Shown here piece after piece: positions 45,801 through 59,955 of a stretch of DNA of 64,000 bases. Both the position numbers and the translations under genes were made by a program. Origin of the DNA: Sipunculus nudus (Eukaryota; Annelida; Sipuncula; Golfingiida; Sipunculidae); assembly GCA_026874595.1 (NCBI GenBank), contig CM049308.1, positions 95,714,624 to 95,778,623 on the forward strand. Reading direction: 5' to 3'. The notes beneath the pieces were generated by a model. The model saw nothing but the letters and a program-made list of their open reading frames with translations. It searched no databases and was not told the DNA's origin. How positions within the stretch are numbered: position 1 is the stretch's first letter; each line of letters starts with the position of its first letter.

Positions 45801-47507
45801 GAACAGGGACTCGTCAGAAACATGAACAGGGACTTGTCAGAAACATGAACAGGGACTCATCAGAAACATGAACAGGGACTCGTCAGAATCATGAACGGGG
45901 ACTGGTCAGAAACATGTACAGGGACTCGTCAGAAACATGAACAGGGACTTGTCAGAAACATGAACAGGGACTCGTCAGAAACATGAACAGGGACTCGTCA
46001 GAAACATGAACTGGGACTCGTCAGAAACATGAACGGGGACTCGTCAGAAACATGAACAGGGACTCGTCAGAAACATGAACAGGGACTAGTCCGAAACATG
46101 AACAGGGACTCGTCAGTGACATGAACAGGGACTCGTCAGAAACATGAACAGGGACTTGTCAGAAACATGAACAGGGACTCATCAGAAACATGAACAGGGA
46201 CTCGTCAGAATCATGAACGGGGACTGGTCAAAAACATGTACAGGGACTCGTCAGAAACATAAACAGGGACTCATCAGAAACATGAACAGGGACTAGTACG
46301 AAACATGAACAGGGACTCGTCAAAAACATGAACAGGGACTCGTCAGAATCATGAACATGGACTCGTCAGAAACATGAACGGGGACTAGTCAGAAACATGA
46401 ACAGGGACTTGTCAGAAACATGAACAGGGACTGCTAAGAAACATGAACGGGGACTCGTCAGAAACATGAACAGGGACTCATGAGAAACATGAACAGGGAC
46501 TAGTCCGAAACATAAACAGGGACTCGTCAGAAACATGAACAGGGACTCGTCAGAAACATGAACAGGGACTAGTCAGAAACATGAACAGGGACTGCTAAGA
46601 AACAATAACGGGGACTCGTCAGAAACATGAACAGGGATATTGTCAGAAACATAAACAGGGACTGCTAAGAAACAATAACCGGGACTCGTCAGAATCATGA
46701 ACAGGGACTCGTCAGAAACATGAACAGGTACTCGTCAGAAACATGAACTCGGACTCATAAGGAACATGAACAGGGACTCGTCAGAATCAATAACAGGCAC
46801 TCATCAAAACACAAAAAGAGACTCGCAAGAATACGAACAGGAACTCGTCAGAAACATGAAAAGGGACTCGTCAGAAACATGAACGGGGAATCGTCAGAAA
46901 CATGAACAGGGACTTGTCAGAAACGTGAACAGGAACTGCTAAGAAACATAAACGGGGACTCTTCAGAATCATGAACAGGGACTCGTTAGAAACATGAACA
47001 GGGACTTGTCAGAAACATGAACAGGGACTTGTCGGAAAACATGAACAGAAACTCGTCAGAAACATGAACAGGGACTAGTCAGAAACATGAACAGGGACTC
47101 ATGAGAAACATGAACAGGGACTCATGAGAAACATGAACAGGGACTCGTCAGAAACATGAACAGGGACTCGTCAGAATCATGAACAGGGACTCGTCGGAAA
47201 CATTAACAGGGACTTGTCAGAAACATGAACAGGGACTTGTCGGAAAACATGAACAGAAACTCGTCAGAATCATGAGCAGGGACTCGTTAGAAACATGAAC
47301 AGGGACTTGTCGGAAAACATGAACAGAAACTCGTCAGAAACATGAACAGGGACTAGTCAGAAACATGAACAGGGACTCATGAGAAACATGAACAGGGACT
47401 CATGAGAAACATGAACAGGGACTCGTCAGAAACATGAACAGGGACTCGTCAGAATCATGAACAGGGACTCGTCGGAAACATGAACAGAGACTCATCAGAG
47501 ACAGGGC
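42898..47507. repeat. 23-bp minisatellite, about 200 units, with large internal duplication
   Basis: The unit is AACATGAACAGGGACTCGTC plus AGA. As 23 is not a multiple of 3, no long ORF exists. Variant markers show a second-level duplication: TAGTTCTAAT at 43831 and 45580 (offset 1749), GGGACTGCTAAGAAACAATA at 44931 and 46588 (offset 1657). The difference is 92 bp, exactly four units. A shorter third duplication with GGAAAACATGAACAGAAACT lies near 47030-47330. Confidence 0.96.
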
Positions 47508-47639
47508 TTCCTCAAGGTTGTTAGAATGACAGAGTTACGGGAAAGGACTCGGTCATTTGACCAAGCAAGTAAACTAAGAATAAAATTTCAGGAATAATAT
47601 GATTAAATACAAGCAAATACTGGTCACATTACTCGTATT

Positions 47640-48055
47640 TTTTTTATTAAACGAAACAAATACATAAAACAAGAACATTAAGACAGTATGCAACATACAA
47701 TATAAAATATATTACTTCTATATAATAAATCTGGATGGTATTATTCTTATATCAAAAGTCTCTGTTCCGGATACCTAACATCATGTCCATAATGAATTTG
47801 ATTATAGTTACTTATAAAACTATGATCCAATATGTTCAAGAATATGTGTTCTGTATTAATTAACAAAAGAATACATATAACAAAAACATAAAGACAGTAT
47901 ACAACTTACGACATTCAGTATAATTCTTCTACATATTACACCTGGATCTTATTATTCTTATAGCTAAAGTCTCTGTTCAGGATACCTAACATTCATCATG
48001 AATTGGATTATAGTTGTTTATAAAAATTATGATCCCGTATGTTAAAGAACATAAT
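47640..48055. repeat. 211-bp tandem duplication next to the LINE 3' end
   Basis: AGACAGTAT at 47681 and 47892, with GTCTCTGTTC..GGATACCTAACAT and GATTATAGTT following in both copies. It lies beyond the 3' end of the LINE ORF2 (minus strand), so may be its 3' UTR. Confidence 0.8.
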
Positions 48056-48345
48056 AGTATCTCCTGAACAGCGCTGTATCGATTTATAGTGATGATATTT
48101 TTAAAGGTGTACTGTATAAAAACAAAAACATGCTTAATAATTAACAGCAAAGGCCATGCTTTTTTATATGCTCCCGAATATAATTTTTTTTTATTGCACT
48201 CCACAAAATATACATCAAATGTACATATAACACATTATACCAAAACAGAAACAATACAAAGTATTTTAGACACAACTGCTTTATGGACGATTCTAAGTTC
48301 ATCAAATGACTGGGATAATAAAACATGTAAAACACTAAACCACCC

Positions 48346-51300
48346 CTAGCTTATCATTTCATGATTTTTTAAATACATTGACCATCGTTTTCTAAAACTT
48401 TCTAATTTCTTATTCTTTTCCGCTACTTTGTATTCAATTCTTACATATTCATATAAAAAATTTCTAAATCCTTGTATGTTAGGCTTCTGATTATTAATTC
48501 TACACTGGTCAATATATCTTTTAGCCTGGATTATAATTTCATTATACATATCACTTTCATCAATAGAGCCATAAAAAACAACTAACTTCTCTAATCTTAA
48601 TTCTATTAGCTGGTCAGTACACCAAGTCTTCAAATCAATCCAAAATTTTTTAGTTAGTCTACATTCCCAAAATAAATGGTTAATTGTTTCTACCTCACCC
48701 TTACAAAACGTACAATAATCAAAATCTTGAATTTTCCATTTCATAAGCCAATAATTGTTCACTAATATATTATTGAGAAATTTATATTGAAATATCTTCG
48801 ATCTTGTATCACACAGTACTCTGTGAGGAAGTGTATAGATACTAGTGTAATCATCTGGTGTGTTTATTATATATTTTGATATCTTTGGCTTGGTGGGTTG
48901 TACAGAACATATCTTATTTCTTAATACCTGGTAAATTTTATGTGATTTCAATTTATTCAATGGTACAACAGTTTCTTGAATTTTAACATGTAAATTATGT
49001 GCTATATAATCTTCAGATTCCTTATCATCTTCAAACTCAGTCATATTAATTTGATCTGTAACTGCCTTGCATTGTTTCATTACTAATGTTATTAAAACAT
49101 ACCAGTCAATAAAATAAATACTACTTAACCCTTTGGATTTCCAGTATTCAAAAGACAGAACATGGTTCTGTACATCAAATAAATCTTGAACCTTTTGCAT
49201 TCCCACTTTATAGAAATGTTCCCAATAGAATATTTTCTTATTAAATACAAATTTCTTATTATGCCATAGATATTGTTCTTTTAAATTTACCTCTGCATAA
49301 TAGTCTAGCTTTAAAAAGTACCAGCTCTGCATCACCTCTCTGTAAAATTCATTTAATTTTTCTAAGGCCAATAACTTGGGTTTGTAGTTGCAGTTAAATA
49401 GTAAGTGAATATCACTACATATTTTCTTTAAGTTGTAAATCCATAATGCTTTCCAGGGGCCATTTTCACACTGAAAAAATCTTTTGATCCAACCTATTCT
49501 GGAAGCCAAAAAAAGTGACTGCAAATGTGGAACATTCAGACCACCATTTTCTATTTCTTGCCCTAGAACAGACCTTTTTATTTTCTCTTTTCCACCATTC
49601 CACAGAAAAGAAAATATAATCTTATTTAGTCTATTTACATATTTCTCTGATATATTATTATTACTGAAATAATAATTAAATTTAGATATTATATATGTTT
49701 TTATAATTTGAATTTTCCCTTGCAATGTCAGATTTCTTTGTTTCCAAAGCTGTAGAGTATTTTTTGTTTGTTTTAATTTATCTTCCAAATTCAGCTCTTC
49801 ACACTGTTGTTTATCATATGATATATACACTCCAAGAAGTTTGATTGGTTTATCAGGCCAGTGAATTCCAAATGGTTTTAATTTACTATTTTTAGATTTA
49901 CCTATCCATAAACCTTCTGAATTTTCTAGGTTTAATTTAAGCCCACTGAATTCTCCAAATGAGTTAACCTGTTTTAAAAATTGCTGCCTGATGTCTTATC
50001 TGAAAGAATTGCAATTGTATCATCAGCATATTGTAAAATTTTAACTTGTTCCTGCCCTATTCTAATTCCTTTAATGGCTGGATCATTCCTAATTCTGATA
50101 GCTAAGATTTCGATGGCTAATATAAAAAGATAGGGAGACATAGGGTCCCCTTGTCGGACTCCTCTTTCCACTTTAAAATAACCAGAGGTTGTGCCATAAT
50201 TAATTATGCAGCTGCTTATATCATAATATTAAAGCTTTATCCAACGTATAAAGGTCTCTGAAATTTTAAATTTTTTTAGTGTGGCTAGCATGAAAGTCCA
50301 TTCTAAAGAATCAAAAGCTTTTTCCATGTCTAATGCAATAATCACACCGGGTATTCTTTTATCTTTCGTATATTCAAGCAAATCTTGAACAAACCTAATA
50401 TTTTCACCGATAAATCGATTTTTCACATAACCAGTCTGATTAGAGTGTATTATTTAAGGTAGGAGCTTTGAAAGTCTAATAGAAAGTGTTTTAGCCAAAA
50501 TTTAATAGTCTGTATTTAAAAGTGACATAGGTCGCCAGTTTTTTAATAAAGTACGGTCTTTATTTTTATCTAATAGAGTGATTACTGCTTGCCTCTGGGA
50601 TGTGGAGAGTTTACCCTCCTCAAACGATTTATTAAAAGATCTGACTAATAAGGGACTGACTTGTGGCCAACATTTCAAATAGAATTCGATAGGCAGACCA
50701 TCATTTCCTGGGCTCTTATTATTTTTAAATGATTTTACTGTATTATACAATTCCTCTGTTGTTAATGGTTCACACAAAAAGTTATTATCTTCTTGTGATA
50801 GAAATGGGGTATTTATATCTGATAAATAATTTTCGATCTGTTCAAGTGACTTACTGTGATTTGATGAATACAATTTGCAATAAAATTCTTTTTCCAAACA
50901 AAGTATTTCATTTGGAATTATAGTATATTCTCCATTATCCTTTCTTAGTTTTCTTACCCATTTTCTGACTGCATTATATTTTTCTAAATTATAAAAATAT
51001 TTACTACTTTTTTCTCCTTTTTCAAACCAAGTAACTTTTGATCTCAAAATAAGTCCTTCTGTTTTATAATTATCTATCTCTTCCAGTTCTTCTTTTATTT
51101 TTTGTATTTTTTCAATAATACTTATTTCTGTCTCTGCATTTGAATTTACCAATTTAGTTTGGAGAATTTTCAATTCATCAAGTAAATCATCTTCTCGTGC
51201 TTTTGTAAATTTCTTTGCTTCTTTACCCTTTTTGACATATAAATCTCTGAGCTTATACTTAACATACTCCCATATCTTAATATTATTTGTGTTTTCACAA

Positions 51301-52139
51301 GATTCATTTGACCATGTATGTATAGATTCAACTATATGCTTAGTTATTTGGTCCTCACTAAGTAGAAACTTGTTTAGCTTCCAATAACCTTTACCCCTCT
51401 TTGTAGTATATAGAGGGTCTGTACATATAACTAATTTGATAAAAGAATGGTCAGACTTTATATATGGAAATAAATCAGCTTTTACGACATAATCTTGGAA
51501 CTGTTTTGTAATTAGCCAATAGTCTAATCTAGATAATATATTTTCATTTTTAGTTCTCCAAGTATATTCCTTTTTATATGGATTTCTTGTTCGCCAAATA
51601 TCTAATAAATTATGCTGATCCATCATATCATTTATAGCTTTCCTTACAGAGTCTTTTAGGCATAGAGCACCACCTCTCCTGTCCAACTTTACATTAAGAG
51701 CTACATTGAAATCGCCTCCAATGAGAACTACATCATTAAGTGTGACATATTCTTGCAAAATTTTGTTAAGATTCTTTAAAAAAGAAATTTGATGTGTGGT
51801 ATAATTAGGAGCATAAACATTAATGATAATATATTGAAGGTTTTCAATTGCCAATTTTATGACTAAAATTCTACCATCTATGGAACTGTGTAATAAGCTA
51901 ACACTATCTACATGTAACTGCTGTCTTAAAAGTACTGCTGTTCCTCGACTATTTGTTGTCCCATGTCCACGCCACTCATTCCTCCAAATATTTTCTATAT
52001 TTTGACAACTATGAGTTTCTTGTAAAAGTAAAACATCACAGTGTTCTTTTTTTGCCCACCTGAATACCGACCTTCTTTTTAATCTGTTTTTAAGTCCTCG
52101 GACATTTAAACTTAGCAACTTCAAAGTTGTGTCTGACAT
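48346..52139 (-). pseudogene. Tx1/L1-type LINE ORF2 (endonuclease-RT), recently broken
   Basis: The APE-type endonuclease is intact in 52139-50502: LNVRGL (11-16), QET (40-42), VYAP (108-111), GGDFN (141-145), SRLDYWL (203-209) and SDHS (229-232). RT follows in the same frame: WRPMSLLN, then ALDMEKAFDSLEW, GVRQGDPMSPYLF and QYADD, interrupted by three nonsense codons (near 50502, 50455 and 50230) and one frameshift at the T-run near 49975. The C-terminal part (49830-48346) is open and ends in a Cys-His knuckle (CTFCKGEVETINHLFWEC). No ORF1 was seen. Few lesions mean recent loss of activity. Confidence 0.92.
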
Positions 52140-52591
52140 TCAAGGTGTCTGTGTAACATGGTAAATACTATGTGGAGTGAAATTATGAAAAAGAGTAAAT
52201 AACACAAATCATAACCTAAACCTAAACTATCCAACCCCTCAGTGAGTGTTAACCTCACTAAACACAACAACATAATTACATTGGAGATCTGCTGCTCCCA
52301 CATGGTTTTGCAAGTATGGGACCAGACAGGAGCTCCTTGGAGAACACAACCACACAGAAGCTTGTGTCCTCCAGAACAAGATAGTATCTTATGTCCTATC
52401 TGAAATATATATAGACTTGAAGTTAACCAATTACTAATTATAAGATACTCACTTGTTAACTGTCAATCACAATATCTAGCAGTGTAACAAAGATGAAAGA
52501 ACCTTTACACTATGACGATGGATTAGTTGTGACAGTTTGTGTGGTTTGACGACTATAAGATCACAGCGCTCTTTAATCCATTATTGCAACA

Positions 52592-53470
52592 AACTGATAA
52601 AATATTTCACTCTTTCTTTAAATTTAAAATACTGGTACATGTATAGGATTGTTCAAATAGTTAAACTTAAATGTTAAGAGTTAAATGACAAAGCCTTGTT
52701 ACACATATCTTTGATGATCTAGTAGAGCTTTATGAAAATTGGCATATGTCTCCTATTTTAATATTTTACTGTCTTATGTAAAACTATCCGTGAGGTAGAT
52801 TTTGAAATATTTCACTCTTTCTTTAAATTTAAAATCCTCTCACAGGATTGTTCAAATAATTAAACTTAAGTGACAAAGTCATGGTACACATATCTTTGAT
52901 AACCTAGCAGAACTTTAAATACCTCATATTTTAATGTTTTACTGCGTTATGTAAAAATATCCTTGAGGTATCCTTGTATATTAAATGGTACCACCTTATA
53001 CCAGGACTATTACTATGACAACATGACAGAAATACAAAGTATATTAAATAGTAAATGCATAATCTATCTCACTTCTCAGTGATTTCCAAACAACATTGTA
53101 GAACAGCGATGTATGCCATTGATATCAAAGTACACCAGTTCATGACTGTGACAACCTGATTGAAATACAAAGTTTTTAAATATGAATTCATAGTCAATCT
53201 CAGTGATTAACTGTGATTTACTGATAACAATCCCACTTTAAAGTAAGCAATTAATATGGACAGAAATACAGAGTATATTAAATAATGGATGCATAATCTA
53301 TCTCACTTCTCAGTGTACAATATTGTACAACAGCGATCGATGTATGCTAATGATATCACAGTACACCAGTACCATGACTGTTACAACATGATTGACATAC
53401 AAAGTGTATTAAATATGACTTCATTGTCAATCTCAATGATTTACTGACAACTACGACACTTAAAAGTGAG
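52592..53470. repeat. 205-bp and 234-bp tandem duplications upstream of the LINE ORF2
   Basis: AATATTTCACTCTTTCTTTA occurs at 52601 and 52806; GACAGAAATACARAGTATAT at 53025 and 53259, followed by GCATAATCTATCTCACTTCT. Position suggests a repeated LINE 5' region, but it may be independent. Confidence 0.75.
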
Positions 53471-53734
53471 AAGAGAATACCTACTCTTGAAAACAATACT
53501 AGAATAGACCTATCAAAGCTTAATAGAGTACCGAAATATAGTCTCTTTAAGTAACACTAAATCTATACTTAAAATTTAAACATCATATAGATTGATATAT
53601 CCAAAAGTGTCTATGAGACTAGACATTATGAACAGATAAAGACACTATGACTACCGTGTACTAATATTATAATTCAGCATTTGGATTATTGTAATACTGT
53701 CGAAGTCTTTAAAATATTATACAAAAACAAGTGA

Positions 53735-56135
53735 CCCATGGGTCATGACGCTCAGCTGCCAAGCATGACCTGCGACATCATGGGCTGCAATTCACAACTT
53801 CTAGTAAAATTGTTGCAGAACCTATATGCCAATTTTGTTTAAACTTTCTACATTGCCATAAATTCTTATCATATATGTCTGGTTAAAACATAGTGAATGA
53901 TGGTCTGAGGCAAAATGTATGGTTGTTGAGCTATCAGGAACTAATCCCACAGCTTGCTCGATACCTGTCAGTCTCAAAAGGAATACCACACAGGCCACAT
54001 ATAGGATCAAAATATAGCAAAAGATCAAGGAAATCCATGCAAGAATTATTGTGAAATGGGTGCTTCCATATTAATTTTTATTCAATACAAGCCAACTGTA
54101 CTGAGCTTTCATAAATGATGGTCATATTTATTAAGAAATCTTTGACCCAATGCAAGATTACATTAATATACATCCCACTGCATTCACTTTAATAGTTCTA
54201 GAGATAATATGTTCTAAAGGAATTTAAAGATGGCGTCCTGGTGGCCATATTGGATTTCTGACAGGTCGGAAATTGAACAACAAACATCCTCTAAAAGGGA
54301 CCAAACATCATAAAAAAATCACAGAAACTGTCCTGGCAAAAGGTTTCTTAAATGGCTACCTGGCAGACATAATGGTTTTCTGACAAGTCACACATCCTCC
54401 AATAAGACACTAAACTTGTAGCCATTGCTTCAAAGAATGTAACAGTTATGAATGTCCAAAACAATTCAAAAGGCATGATCAGGTTGTAGAGCTCTCATAT
54501 CAGATTTATGGACATGCAAAGGTAAAAAGTGCAAGTCCAATTTGTTTTAATTATCAGCTTGCTATTCAATGGGGTCAGCAGGGTAGGTAAACTGCAAAAC
54601 CTAAAAGAAAAGAAATGCAGAAAGCATCACTAAGAGTCTTGTAATCAAATAAAGCCATCCTAAATCCAGGTACAGACCCACATATTATCAGAACAAACAC
54701 TTGCTGGTATATCTGATGATTTGTATAATAATATTCAGATATCTAGAAAACTAAGTTTATTGCTATGATTCCATGATATAAACTGCAAAATGTTCCTATC
54801 ATTTTATAAATCAGTAGCTAAACTTAACACTTAACTCTCATAGTCTTAATGCCTGGCCAAAGCATTCTGGCAACAGTGTTTTTGTTATGCACTAATGATA
54901 TATCCTTATCACTCCATGAGCTGATACAAAAGGGAGTCATATATCACAAGTGTCACTGACAATTACAGCAACACAGTGAGATATACCAGCTGGAGTGCAA
55001 GCTTATATATACAAGAAAAATAGAGATGGTCTACAAAATAAGTTGACCTGACCTATGACCTTGGCCTTTTGCCCACATATCAACTGGATTCTTTCTAAAT
55101 GATGGGTAACTACTAACCACTTACATCTGGCCGGGTGTAATTACTTGGCAACCAATGAGTGAATAACTTAGACCTGCAACCTTTAACCTCCTGACCAGCT
55201 GACCTCAAAATCAATTAGTTATTTCTTCATGCAAAAAGACCCATAAATATGAAGTTTGAATCAAATTCAGTGATGCATAGATGTGGCATATGTGAAAGAC
55301 TGAAGGTTTGGGTTGAACAGTTTCACTTGAAATATGTTCACAAGCATTTAGAACAATATTGTGACATTGACCTTTGACCTTTTGAACTCAACATCAATAG
55401 GCTTCTTCTCCTATTGGTAGGTAAGCCATATATGACAAAATGAAAGTATAGATTGAAAAGTTTGCTGAAAATGACTCCACGCAAGAAGAGGGTGCTGTGA
55501 ACTTGACCTTTGACCTCAAAATCAACAGGTCTTTTCCCCTGTTGGCAGAGAAGCGATATCAGTGCTGAAAGGTTTGGAATGAAAGGTCTAGCTTGAAATG
55601 TGTCCACAACCTTTTCAAAGAAGTGGATCCTGTGACCCTGACCTTTGACCTTGTGACCTCAACATCTATAGGGTTCTTCTCCCACTTAGTAGGTGAGCTA
55701 TATGTGAAAGATCAAAGAATTGGGATGAAAGGTTTGGCTTAAAATGCATCCTGAGGCTTTTCAAAGAAGTTGGTTCTGTGACCTTGACCTTTGACCTTGT
55801 GACCTCAAAATAATTATGGTTCTTCCCCTCTTGGTAGGTGACCTGTATGTGAAAGATGGAAGGTTTGGGATGAAAATTTTGGCTAAAAGAATTATTTCTG
55901 GGGGGTGCAAACACACCCCATAACTTCGAGAATATAGGTCGCAGTGACCTAATTTCAGGTTTGCAAGGAGATCTTTTTAGAACCTCTAAGACTGCATAGG
56001 GTTCATGGCCCTAGCCCCTATGGTTACGATTTGAGCCCTGCTAACGGCCGGACGGCCGGACGGACAGACGGAAGGACGCCGGACAAAGACCCATCGCTAT
56101 AGCCCAGCATGACTGAAAGTCAGCTGAGCTAAAAA
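53735..56135. mobile_element. Dispersed repeat with GACCCATGGGTC / CTCAGCTG ends
   Basis: The left end is AAGTGACCCATGGGTCATGA with CGCTCAGCTG and the right end CAGCTGAGCTAAAAA. It has no coding signal. Its right half (about 55020-55850) is a tandem of roughly 165-bp units with TGTGACCTTGACCTTTGACC, then RTAGGTGAGCTATATGTGAAAG-like segments. Parts recur at 14506-14640 and 25431-25472. Family rank (Helitron, SINE-like or satellite) is unknown. Confidence 0.65.
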
Positions 56136-57879
56136 GATTCAAGGACCAAGGATTGCACGGTCAGAGAAGATGTGAACAACATCATATCCGTTATATATGA
56201 AGACTGGTGTATTCAGGGATGTAGACATTTCCATACAGCTTTCTTAATATTTTTTTTTATCTAAAGTCGTAAAGATAAGGAACAATGAGCAAATGGCAAA
56301 TTATGTGTTCATTGTTTTATGTTGACAGTGGAATACATGATATAAATACCAAATGTTCCAGTGATGGTGGTTTTTATATTAATATCCTCAAAAGGAATAA
56401 ATATTTATACCATTCAGTTATAGAGGAGCTACAAGATGGAAACATCCCTGCCGAGATGAAGTAGTTTGTTTACAGAAAAAAAATATTTTTAAATACCAGA
56501 TAAAGATTATTTTTTTTTTTTTTGCCATGTGCACAAAGAGTGTCAGCGTTTATTGCAGTCTAAAGACATCTTTAAATATACTTCGAAGATCTAGTCTACT
56601 CTGTCCGAGTTGTAACTGATCCATTTAAACTGAATAAACTGCAAACTATCTTTTGACTGATAATTAAAGTGAAACATGGACATTAACTAAAAACCTTTAT
56701 AGTGATATGAGGCTTCTAAATAATAATTTCTTCAAAGATAAAATGCAGATGTTTAATAAGGTTCACCACTCAGTGATGTCATGTCCCAAGTTCTCTCCCG
56801 CTACAACCTCAAGTACAACCCGGTTAACCAGTTGTTAACCCCAAGATCGCTTTCATAGAATAAAACAATATTTGATCAAAGTTCCTCATGGGGTCGCTTA
56901 ATATATGTTCGTAGTTTTTTTTTTTTTTTGTTTTTTTTTTTAAATAGACATGCATCGAACACGCATTCCATGATGAGCGATAAAACAATCAATCAATACC
57001 AAGTCCGCTCTCTCATACCCATGGGTCTTAACAGGGAGCGTAAGTCTCGTTTTATCTCTATTGAAAGGAGGTAGTAAAGGCCGGTTCCAGAGTACTTCCG
57101 GAGACACCCTCATGACAACATACGCCATGCGGACATCGCTTCACGTGTTGTGGGTCAGCTTTTCACGGAACAAAGCGATTCCAAACGTTTGAGCTTGCTG
57201 TCACATAAAGAGAACGGTTATAGTATAACTTTTGGATACAAATTATCAATACGTTCTCCTGTCGATGCTTCGTTTAGCTTGATCCCGGTTTCACTGAGGC
57301 TACGCCCGCATTGAGGTGACGTTGCGAATGTAAACAAACTATCGGTTAAAGTATGTAGGCCTGAACATATGCTTTTATCGCGCTTTATGAATGGAAAATT
57401 ATATTTTTGTGTAATTATTGATTACAGAGATTCAAACTCCTTAATGAAGGATTGGTAAAACTACATATATTTGGTAAAAATAACTGCGCAGTCCTTGGAT
57501 TCCGGTACAAGCCAGTTAGCCAGCATGCATATAGCCTAGGCCTCGGCTATATTCGATGATAGTAATAATAATAATAATAACAATTATAATAATGATTATA
57601 AATAAATTATTATTGTTATTATATTTGTTCCTATATTTTTTAGGAACAGAAATAGATAATAATAAAGCAAAATTATAATCAAACGATTCGAAATGTGTAA
57701 GCCAATTGATAATAAATTTGTAAAAAAAAACAAGAAATTCTATGGGTAAGTAATCACATACAATTAATTATATTCGATAAATATATACACATCATAATTT
57801 AAATATTTAAAAAAATTTATCAATTTAAATTAATGAATATACATTTATGTTACATTTGTTCAATTAACTATTATACCCG
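56136..57879. other. Spacer; no gene recognised
   Basis: Low-complexity T/A runs (near 56510 and 56920) and AT-rich DNA. A minus ORF at 57128-56940 has no recognised motif. Confidence 0.4.
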
Positions 57880-57880
57880 G

Positions 57881-57930
<50 letters not shown>
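57880..57930. repeat. (TA)n microsatellite
   Basis: TATA run directly before the palindromic repeat. Confidence 0.95.
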
Positions 57931-57934
<4 letters not shown>

Positions 57935-57957
57935 TATATAATGGTTGAAATTCAAAT

Positions 57958-58112
57958 CCAGGGGAATTTAAAATTCCCCCAGGGGAAGTTAAAATTTGAA
58001 GTTCTCCTGGGGCAGCTTACAATTTGAAGTTCCCCTAGGGGAATTTCAAATTTTACCAGGGGAAACGCCAATTGTAAGTTGCCCCAGGAGAATTTTAAAT
58101 TCCCCAGGTGTA
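57958..58112. repeat. Palindromic repeat of CCCCTGGGGAA-type motifs
   Basis: The left part (GGGGAATTTAAAATTC, TCTCCTGGGGCAGCTTACAA) is matched in inverse by the right part (TTGTAAGTTGCCCCAGGAGA, ATTTTAAATTCCCC), giving a fold-back about 155 bp long. Each arm is itself made of short self-complementary pieces. Confidence 0.85.
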
Positions 58113-59296
58113 ATAGTTTAACAAATTTATTCAATTAGAGGTTATCTAGTTAAAATTGTACAATAGTTTCTTCTCTCATATATTCAGTATAGAGATAAGA
58201 CAACACTCAGATAAAAAAGTTTATCAGGTACAGTCAAGGTACATAAATTGTATCATCCCTAGACAAATGCATAAAAGGCACTTTGCACCGGTATACATTG
58301 CTGGTAAAGTATTCATTATACTCCAATTCCAATATAATCAGTTACATGGGAGATATTAAATTAAGACAATACTCACAATTTTTCAAATGTTTTATTCATG
58401 TACAGTCAAGTGAAATTTTACATGTGCTCTTACAAGTACATAATTAACAGCTTGAATTATTAATTGTAAAAAGAGTATTCATGCACAATTAAACATTTGT
58501 ATCATGACATAGTATAGCACACACATTCCGGTAAGGCTTATGTCCAAAGCAAAAATCACACTACATTTTTAGCCCTTTCATGTGTTTCAATGTAATCAAA
58601 CAATCCATCCCTAATATGTTTTGGTCAAGAGGTTGTAATAGTTCAAGTAATTTCTATTATTCTTATAACTAAGTGTTCTATAAAGATTACTGTTACTATA
58701 GCAGGTTAAAATTTCTTGTCTATTACTATTAATATTACTATTATTTTGAAAACCTGTAATTTATTATTATTATTACACGTTACTATTACCCCATCCCTTA
58801 TATGTGTGTGTGTGTGTGTGCGTGTGTGTTGGAAAATGTATTTAGGTGTAAATAAAATATTTTCTTTCAAACATACATATTAAAAATAGCATAATTTGGG
58901 CATTACGTATATCCATTTTATATTAATCTATAAATATGTGTAAACAGTATATACATGCTTGCATGTATGTATGTATTCATATATATTATATATATGCATA
59001 TATTACTTACATATATATATATTTTTATATTATATATATTATATATTTTATTTTTAAATATATTTAATTATTATATATATACATATTTTAGTTTTGTATA
59101 TTTTTTATTATATATTTATATTTTATATATTACATTATATATATATATATGTATAATATATATTATATATTTTATATTTAGGGCTAAATATTTTCCATAT
59201 TTTATGTAATATTTATAATATATTTTATATTATATAAGTTATTATTTTGGTATATATATAATATTATATATATATTTTTTTATATTTTATATATTT

Positions 59297-59337
<41 letters not shown>

Positions 59338-59955
59338 GGTAATATATTTTATACATCCCATGAAAAATATTATATATTATTTTGACTGGTTTGATTAAAA
59401 TATTTAACAATATTATCAATATCAGAGTGCGAGTCAGCCCCAGAGCTCCAGAAATATTGCTTCATGTAAGATCGCTGTCAAATATATTTCAGAAGATCCT
59501 CACGTTATAATGTAAGATCAGAGGGCTTCAGAGGCTGTTACTCATATAAATGCTTTTAGTGTCATATCGCTTCAGTTCAATAAAAACAAAGCCTTTGCGA
59601 ATGAGTCCCTGAAGCGCGCACAATAATCAGTCATGAGAACGTCACGTCTGGCGACCGGAAGTAGAACATGTCTCCAGCTCACGCAAGTTCACGCACTTGG
59701 TGAACGAGACTTACGCTCCCTACTGAGTCTCTAATACCGTAAATTACTGAGCTGTTAAATCTCTACTTCGTCAATAGAGGCCGCTCTAGCAGACTTTCGC
59801 GGGGTTTACTTGAAGTCGCCCTGTTGCCGAAAAAAAATCCTTGGTTACAACAGAGGACAAGAGAATATAGGCCTGCAGAAATAATCCTGGGTGAAGACAT
59901 GAAACGTCACTGGCCTTATTGAGTAGCCCCTTGTTAAACTGAAATTACCTGGCCT
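58113..59955. other. AT-rich spacer with extensive TA repeats
   Basis: A (GT)n tract at about 58804-58826 and TA-dominated sequence from 58960 to 59340. No gene recognised. Confidence 0.6.

Noticed and set aside
58955-59209. 84-aa ORF rich in Tyr/Ile
   Set aside because: Translation of TA-repeat DNA.
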